This document shows, one piece after another, positions 6,456 through 10,598 of a stretch of DNA of 10,598 nucleotides. Position 1 is the first letter of the stretch; every line of letters starts with the position of its first letter. The notes under the pieces were generated by a model. The model was not told the origin of the DNA, searched no databases, and saw nothing but the letters and a program-made list of their open reading frames with translations. The stretch comes from an uncultured Spirochaetales bacterium. Lineage in GTDB: Bacteria; Spirochaetota; Spirochaetia; Sphaerochaetales; Sphaerochaetaceae. The translations under genes and the position numbers were made by a program. The stretch is from positions 1 to 10,598 of the forward strand of contig CAKQJZ010000073.1 in the NCBI GenBank assembly GCA_934247875.1, written 5' to 3'.

Positions 6456-6505
6456 TCGCTTAATTTATTTTGACTTCTAAACTCTAAGAAGAGGAGAAAT
6501 TGCTT

Positions 6506-8104
6506 ATGAAGATGAAATGGCTAACAAAGGCTTTGGTAATGCTTTTAGCAATTATGTTTGCTACAGCTCCAGTATTTGCCTGCACGATCTTTGCTGTCGG
6601 CAAGGATGCCACAACTGACGGTTCCACTATCGTTACACATAATGATGATTCCTCCGGTGCTGATTTCCGTCTTTGGATTATTCCAGGCGGTGAATGGCCG
6701 GAAGGTTCAACAAGGGACCTTGTTATTGATTCACATAACTATGGTGATTTTGGTCAGTATCCTGCTGTAAAAGATTATGGCAATGGATATGCTGTAACTG
6801 AAATTCCAGAAGCTTCAAAGACATATTCTTATTTCCATTCAAGATACTCTTTCATGAACGAAAAAGGTGTTGCAATGGGTGAAGCTACAATGAATATTGA
6901 TAAATCTGAACAGGGTGTAAAAGCTAAAGCTGCACTTTTTGATGATAATGATGGCCTTATTGACTGCTGGAATGCACAGGATATTGCTCTTGAGAGAGCA
7001 ACAACTGCTAGAGAAGCAATCAGAATCATGGGTGACCTTGTTGAGGAATATGGCTGGAAGGATGCTGGTGAGACAATCAACATCTGTGATGGAAATGAAG
7101 TCTGGGTTGCAGAGTTCTATGGCAAAGATGTATGGTGTGCAGTCAGAATCCCTGACAACGCTGTATTCGTAGCTGCTAACAGAGCAAGAATCGACCATAT
7201 CGACTTCAATGATCCTGATAACTATATGTATTCTCCTAACATCAAGTCTTTCGCTATTGAGAATGGCCTCTGGTCTGAAGAAAGCGGTGAAGACTTCAAC
7301 CCTGCTGCTATCTATGCTCCATTCAAGAGCACATATAGCTCAAGACGTGAATGGAGAGGTCTCTCACTCGTTGCACCATCTTTGAACCTTGATCCTAATG
7401 CAGATACATATCCTCTATATGTTATTCCTGAGAAGAAGCTTTCAGTTGAAGATGTATTCGCGCTCACAGGCGACTACTATCAGGGCACAGAGTTTGATGT
7501 AACAAAGACTCCAGAAGCTGGTCCTTATGGAGACCCTCTTGTCCCTCAGCACAAAGAAAGAACAATCAACCTATTCAGAACATGTTATGTAATGATTGCA
7601 AACGTTAAGTCTTGGCTACCTGATTCTGTCAAGTGTCTTGTATGGTATGGCTATGGTGCAGCAGATTCAACATACCTCACACCACTCTGGCCTTCAATGA
7701 ACTCTCTTCCTGAGCTTTACACAACAGGCAATAGATATGAAGCATTTGATAGAAACAGCGGCTGGTGGACAAACAGCTATGTTCAGCAGATTGCTAGAAT
7801 CAACTACAAGAGCGCTATTGAGGATATCAGAGCATTCCGTGATCCTATCATGGAAGAACAGTATGATGTTGTTGATAGCATTCAGACAGTTGCTGCTCGT
7901 CTTGTGCGTCAGGGCAAGGAAGAAGAAGCAAGAAATCTCCTCACTTCATTCGGTTCTGCAACAGCTCAGAAGTGGCACGACGATTGGCTACAGCTTGGAG
8001 ATCAGCTCCTTGGGCGCTATATGTGGGGCAACAAGAACATGAGAACTGTTGCTTACTCAGACTGGTGGAAAGGAATCATGAACTCAGCTGAGAATGATAA
8101 ATAA
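6506..8104 (+). CDS. Exported C69-family dipeptidase (Ntn hydrolase)
   Basis: A 532-residue protein with a signal peptide (residues 1-25, ending APVFA) followed by C26 in CTIFAVGKDATTDGSTIVTHNDD (split here: CTIFAVGKDA, TTDGSTIV, THNDD), the hallmark start of peptidase family C69 (PepD/U34). There the exposed N-terminal Cys is the nucleophile that attacks dipeptides and some amides. Further family blocks are MGEATMNI, DIALERATTAREAIRIMGDL, VWVAEFYG, VFVAANRARI, WYGYGAADSTYLTPLW and SGWWTNSYVQQIARINY. Cleavage after A25 would free the nucleophile directly. I chose ATG 6506 because GAGGAG (6491-6496) is 9 nt upstream; TTG 6500 is too close to it. No promoter or terminator is evident in the 50 nt after the preceding gene, so it is probably the last gene of the operon. 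Substrates are likely di- or oligopeptides outside the membrane. Confidence 0.9.
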   Translation: MKMKWLTKALVMLLAIMFATAPVFACTIFAVGKDATTDGSTIVTHNDDSSGADFRLWIIPGGEWPEGSTRDLVIDSHNYGDFGQYPAVKDYGNGYAVTEIPEASKTYSYFHSRYSFMNEKGVAMGEATMNIDKSEQGVKAKAALFDDNDGLIDCWNAQDIALERATTAREAIRIMGDLVEEYGWKDAGETINICDGNEVWVAEFYGKDVWCAVRIPDNAVFVAANRARIDHIDFNDPDNYMYSPNIKSFAIENGLWSEESGEDFNPAAIYAPFKSTYSSRREWRGLSLVAPSLNLDPNADTYPLYVIPEKKLSVEDVFALTGDYYQGTEFDVTKTPEAGPYGDPLVPQHKERTINLFRTCYVMIANVKSWLPDSVKCLVWYGYGAADSTYLTPLWPSMNSLPELYTTGNRYEAFDRNSGWWTNSYVQQIARINYKSAIEDIRAFRDPIMEEQYDVVDSIQTVAARLVRQGKEEEARNLLTSFGSATAQKWHDDWLQLGDQLLGRYMWGNKNMRTVAYSDWWKGIMNSAENDK

Positions 8105-8124
8105 GCTTAATTAATGCTTTTTTC

Positions 8125-8153
8125 GGAGGATGCAGAAAACATCCTCCTTTTTT
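8125..8153 (+). terminator. Rho-independent terminator closing the operon
   Basis: GGAGGATG (8125-8132) pairs perfectly with CATCCTCC (8140-8147) around a 7-nt loop and is followed by six T. A weaker hairpin (AAGC 8103-8106 with GCTT 8116-8119, then T) lies just before it. Confidence 0.93.
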
Positions 8154-8205
8154 ATAACCTTTTCAAAGTGCTTTCTCCTGTGATTTCAAACCTGCAAACA
8201 AACTA

Positions 8206-8255
8206 TTGTTTGATTGATTCTATTGCTTTATACTGAATAAAACGTGTCTAGACAC
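8206..8255 (+). promoter_or_regulatory. Promoter of the ATPase gene with palindrome at the start site
   Basis: TTGTTT (8206-8211) and TATACT (8229-8234) are 17 bp apart. The expected start near 8241 lies just before the perfect palindrome GTGTCTAGACAC (8244-8255), an operator-like position. The GTCTAGAC core also resembles half-site spacing used by some GntR/FadR-type regulators, but no regulator gene is nearby. Confidence 0.5.
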
Positions 8256-8266
8256 AATTTTTTCAG
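8244..8266. repeat. Direct repeat, left copy, flanking the ATPase gene
   Basis: The 16-bp core GTGTCTAGACACAATT followed by a short T-rich spacer and CAG. It is repeated 1344 bp downstream in the same orientation. The first 12 bases are a perfect palindrome. Confidence 0.75.
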
Positions 8267-8273
8267 AGGTTAT

Positions 8274-9575
8274 ATGTACATAAAGAGAGATATCTACCTT
8301 AATCGATTAATCAGCAAAATAGGGAATGGACTTATCAAGGTAATCACAGGCGTTAGAAGATGTGGCAAGTCATTTATTCTATTTAATATCTTTTACGACT
8401 ATCTCAAAAGCCAAGGTATCGATGATGGTCATATAATTAAACTTGAACTCGATAGAGAACAAAATGTTTTTTACAGAAATCCTGTTAACCTTGGTTCATT
8501 TCTTAGAGAAAGAATGACTGATAAAGAGCGATACTATATTCTATTGGATGAAGTACAATTTGTCGTTTCAGTTCCGAACCCTGCTTTCAAAGACTCTGGA
8601 TTGCCACTGAAAGAGATTCCTAAAATCACTTTATTCGATGTTCTCAATGATTTGCTGCATGAGAATGTAGATATATACATAACAGGTAGCAATTCAAGGA
8701 TGCTATCCAAAGATTTGCTCACTGAATTCAGAGGGCGCGATGACCAGGTACTCGTAATGCCACTTTCCTTCAAAGAATATTATGAACATGTCAAAGGAGA
8801 TGCAAATAAAGCTTTAGCTGATTATTTGGTATTCGGAGGCATGCCTAAAGTACTAAGCTTTGAAGCCAAAACAGATAAGATGCATTATCTAGAGAATCTC
8901 TTTACTGAGACATATATAAAAGACATAGTAAATCGTTATAGAATAGACAGAGAGGATATCTTAATGGATATTTTAAACATCATCTCCTCCTCTGTTGGGT
9001 CTTTGACAAGTGCCAACAAATTGCGTAATACATTGAATTCAATCAAAAACTGCAACGTCTCACATGAACAGATTCAGCGCTACATTGATCATATAATAGA
9101 CTCAATGCTCATCAACAAAGCAGTCCAATACAACATAAAGGGCAGAAAATATATCGATTCAACAATAAAGTATTATCTGGTTGATACAGGGCTAAGAAAC
9201 GCAAGACTTAATTTCAGACAAATCGAAGAGACTCATCTAATGGAAAACATAATATACAACGAATTGATCCATAGAGGATATGCTGTCGATGTTGGTGTTG
9301 TCGAGCTATTTCAGAAGGAAAACAACAAGACTGTAAGAAATAAATGCGAAATAGATTTCATAGCAACTAATGGCAATGAGAAAATATACATCCAATCAGC
9401 ATATGCATTAGAGACAGAAGAAAAGCTCAAGCAGGAATCTCGCCCTCTATTGAATACTGGAGATGGATTTCAGAAGATCATTATAGAAAGGAACTCTCTT
9501 GTTTCTTCCCTATATGATGAAAATGGCATAAAGCACATTAGCTTAATTGATTTCCTTCTTGGAGATAGTTTCTGA
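8274..9575 (+). CDS. AAA ATPase with C-terminal DUF4143 domain
   Basis: A 433-residue protein of the orphan AAA_14/DUF4143 group. Walker A is GVRRCGKS (26-33), Walker B is YYILLDEVQ (88-95; D92, E93), sensor-1 region is YITGSNSRML (135-144), then the family's GRDDQVLVMPLSFKEYYEH and FGGMPKVL. The C-terminal DUF4143 part has MENIIYNELIHRGYAVDVG and a nuclease-like EIDFIA...IYIQSAYALE core in which Gln replaces the usual PD-(D/E)XK lysine, as is common in this family. Their role is unsettled; they are often multicopy and accessory, and links to defence or mobile DNA have been proposed. AGAGG (8265-8269) precedes ATG 8274; GTG 8244 lies in the repeat and has no ribosome site. Ile codon ATA is frequent here, unlike in the operon to the left. 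Direct repeats flank the gene. Confidence 0.88.
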   Translation: MYIKRDIYLNRLISKIGNGLIKVITGVRRCGKSFILFNIFYDYLKSQGIDDGHIIKLELDREQNVFYRNPVNLGSFLRERMTDKERYYILLDEVQFVVSVPNPAFKDSGLPLKEIPKITLFDVLNDLLHENVDIYITGSNSRMLSKDLLTEFRGRDDQVLVMPLSFKEYYEHVKGDANKALADYLVFGGMPKVLSFEAKTDKMHYLENLFTETYIKDIVNRYRIDREDILMDILNIISSSVGSLTSANKLRNTLNSIKNCNVSHEQIQRYIDHIIDSMLINKAVQYNIKGRKYIDSTIKYYLVDTGLRNARLNFRQIEETHLMENIIYNELIHRGYAVDVGVVELFQKENNKTVRNKCEIDFIATNGNEKIYIQSAYALETEEKLKQESRPLLNTGDGFQKIIIERNSLVSSLYDENGIKHISLIDFLLGDSF

Positions 9576-9587
9576 TAAGAAATATTT

Positions 9588-9609
9588 GTGTCTAGACACA
9601 ATTCTTCAG
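9588..9609. repeat. Direct repeat, right copy, flanking the ATPase gene
   Basis: GTGTCTAGACACAATT (9588-9603) is identical to the left copy; the following CTTCAG differs by one base change and one fewer T. It begins 13 nt after the ATPase stop codon. TTCAG (9605-9609) can also pair with CTGAA (9618-9622). Confidence 0.75.
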
Positions 9610-9738
9610 GGCCTATTCTGAATACGTAGCAAGGTTATTTCTACTCTATTTGCTAGTATCTATCTCAAGATTCGCTTTAACTACTATCTCAGCAATTTAT
9701 TCCTTTCGAATTGTTCACCTGTGTACTATCCTTACAAT

Positions 9739-10182
9739 ATGAACGACAAACAAGCTTTATTTGAACTTAACGGGGAAATGCCCCCGTTTAAGTATGCCTT
9801 TCCAATGGCACTGCAACACTTAGTAGCTATGATTGTGGGATGTGTGACTCCATCTATCATCATAAGCAACATGGCACACTTAAGTCCTGAACAGAGCGTA
9901 CTCCTTATTCAGACTTCGCTTATCTCTGCAGCTTTTGGCACTTTCTTAGAAGTGTTCTTAGGTGCAAAACTTCCTATGATAATGGGTGTTTCGTTTGCAT
10001 ACCTAGCATCAATGCAGGCAATAGTAGAAGGCTTTGGAATAGCAGAGATCTTTGGCGCTCAGCTTTGTGGTGGCATCGCTGCTATCTTGATCGGCTTCTA
10101 TGCGCGTCGTATCAGAAAGCTATTTCCTCCATTGATTACGATAATTAGCCGAGAAAGCCCACGAGCTTTAGCCGTGGGATGA
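9739..10182 (+). pseudogene. NCS2-family nucleobase (xanthine/uracil) permease, 5' fragment cut by an IS element
   Basis: The first 134 codons match the start of NCS2 nucleobase:cation symporters: PPFKYAFPMALQHLVAMIVG (Q26/H27 as in transmembrane helix 1 of the family), CVTPSIII, an amphipathic loop SPEQSVLLIQTSLISAAFG, LPMIMGVSFAYLASMQ and RKLFPPLIT. The family continues from PPLVT into another helix, and full proteins are about 430-460 residues. Here the match stops at T134 (position 10140), where mobile-element sequence begins, and the frame ends at TGA 10180-10182 in the element's hairpin. The product would have about four membrane helices and cannot work. I took ATG 9739 because MNDKQALFELNG fits the family N-terminus. 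No ribosome site precedes it or the GTG at 9721, so expression is doubtful. The 3' part may lie beyond the element, outside the window. Confidence 0.85.
10158..10178 (+). repeat. Subterminal hairpin of the IS left end
   Basis: CCCACG (10158-10163) pairs with CGTGGG (10173-10178). Inside, after a bulged A (10164), GC and GC pair around a TTTA loop. A single bulged base in the stem and a TTTA-type tip are features recognised by Y1 transposases of IS200/IS605 elements. Confidence 0.8.
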
Positions 10183-10224
10183 GAGGCTCAAGTCTTATTA
10201 TTTGCTGCGTTTGAGATGATTTCG

Positions 10225-10254
10225 TTGGACTTAAATTATTATATGTGTTAAAAT
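10225..10254 (+). promoter_or_regulatory. Promoter inside the IS element, driving tnpB
   Basis: TTGGAC (10225-10230) and TAAAAT (10249-10254) are 18 bp apart, and TG at 10246-10247 gives an extended -10. The start would leave a leader of about 95 nt containing a small inverted repeat, CAATAA/TTATTG (10273-10288). Confidence 0.5.
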
Positions 10255-10354
10255 TAAAGTATAAAGAAAAGGCAATAATCTGTTATTGATAATCTTTAAG
10301 TATCTATCTTAGGAACACTGCTGATACGTTATGTATTGAGGACCAGAAGAACGC

Positions 10355-10598
10355 ATGAAGTCTCTAACTGTCAAGCTTTATAATGATGAAGATTGCAAGT
10401 ACCTTAACGACATGATCAATGCCAGCGGCATCATATATAATACTGCCATAACTATCATTCAGGATGAGTATAAGAAAGACGGGAAGCTGATGAAGAAGAA
10501 TGACCTTCAGAAGATCCTCAGAGATATGAGAAACAGCGAAGAGCACAGCTTCTGGCAAATGGTAGGAAGCCAGGCTGTCCAGGATATAACAGATAGGA
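10355..10598 (+). CDS. tnpB: TnpB (IS200/IS605 OrfB), RNA-guided nuclease, N-terminal part only
   Basis: Eighty-one codons are present before the window ends. The N-terminus MKSLTVKLYNDEDCKYLNDM followed by INASGIIYNTAITIIQDEYK matches the family's opening strand and helix-turn-helix (usually MxxxKxRLYPTxEQ...CRxxYN), then NDLQKILRDMRN and FWQMVGSQAVQDITDR, the conserved V-x-SQ-x-xQD/x helix. Family members are RuvC-type nucleases guided by an RNA read from the element's right end; they cut near the target tetra/pentanucleotide and help the element persist. The RuvC and zinc-finger parts and the guide RNA lie outside the window. I chose ATG 10355; GAGGA (10338-10342) is 12 nt upstream, a rather long spacing. 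Completeness cannot be judged. Confidence 0.85.
   Translation, partial: MKSLTVKLYNDEDCKYLNDMINASGIIYNTAITIIQDEYKKDGKLMKKNDLQKILRDMRNSEEHSFWQMVGSQAVQDITDR

Larger units (their letters stand above)
10140..10598 (+). mobile_element. IS200/IS605-family element, left end plus tnpB (continues past the window)
   Basis: The left boundary is set by loss of NCS2 permease homology after PPLIT and by TTAC at 10136-10139, the target used by IS608. Eighteen nucleotides further in is a subterminal hairpin (10158-10178) preceded directly by AAAG (10154-10157), the same guide tetranucleotide described for the IS608 left end. There are no terminal inverted repeats, as expected for this single-strand transposing family. 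The only gene is tnpB; no Y1 transposase (tnpA) lies between the end and tnpB, though one could follow tnpB. The right end is outside the window. Confidence 0.8.

Noticed and set aside
6472..6496. Hairpin masking the ribosome site of the C69 peptidase gene
   Set aside because: CTTCT/AGAAG and CTCT/AGAG are short, mutually exclusive pairings of purine/pyrimidine-rich DNA and are too weak to claim.
8244..8273. GTG start adding ten residues to the ATPase
   Set aside because: The GTG is part of the palindromic repeat and would lie almost on the predicted transcription start; ATG 8274 has AGAGG upstream and the family-like MYIKRDIYL start.
9576..9738. Purine or xanthine riboswitch ahead of the nucleobase permease
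   Set aside because: I looked for the conserved loop and junction elements of purine-class and NMT1-type riboswitches and saw none; only the direct repeat and a short TTCAG/CTGAA hairpin are present.
9711..9738. TTGTTC-N16-TACAAT promoter directly before the permease ATG
   Set aside because: Transcription would start after the ATG, so it cannot serve this start codon unless translation begins further inside.
1..10598. CRISPR array, tRNA or rRNA genes
   Set aside because: No regularly spaced repeat series and no cloverleaf or rRNA-like conserved segments were seen on either strand; the only long direct repeat is the pair around the ATPase gene.

Overview
The window most likely comes from a spirochaete, probably a gut-associated Sphaerochaeta/Treponema-like lineage. 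This rests on gene content and style: A/G-rich Shine-Dalgarno sites with short spacing, a secreted protein ending its signal peptide in FAGGSKEK, an orphan AAA/DUF4143 ATPase, and a DUF6305-like exported protein beside a permease. The taxonomic call is inference. All genes read on the + strand.

Positions 1-2060 hold two single-gene units. An IclR-family repressor (250-1056) ends at a strong terminator. A bicupin protein (1294-2001) follows, with a good sigma70-type promoter overlapped by a Fur-box-like palindrome, a second palindrome at the expected transcription start, and its own terminator. A gene-free stretch (about 2060-2510) holds AT-rich DNA with an inverted-repeat pair, poly-T tracts, a TTGACA box and perhaps the worn tail of a transposase.

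Positions 2516-8150 look like one operon of six tightly spaced genes closed by a strong terminator. In order they are an exported DUF6305-like protein, a 12-TM-class ion-transporter-superfamily permease, a 57-residue membrane miniprotein, an exported/anchored zinc hydrolase of the succinylglutamate desuccinylase/aspartoacylase (M14-like) type, an exported Ala/Pro/Glu-rich protein and an exported C69-family dipeptidase with an N-terminal nucleophile Cys. Two hydrolases outside the membrane plus a permease suggest extracytoplasmic trimming of peptides or acyl/amide-linked amino acids followed by uptake. I do not know this set as a named system, and it is the best candidate here for something undescribed.

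Positions 8200-10598 are accessory DNA. An AAA ATPase/DUF4143 gene rich in ATA codons is bracketed by two near-identical direct repeats built on the 12-bp palindrome GTGTCTAGACAC. Next is the first third of an NCS2 nucleobase permease gene, broken after codon 134 by the left end of an IS200/IS605-family element. The left end has an IS608-like layout: TTAC target, AAAG guide at the hairpin foot and a GC-TTTA-GC hairpin tip. The element carries a TnpB gene that runs off the window. No tnpA lies between the left end and tnpB.
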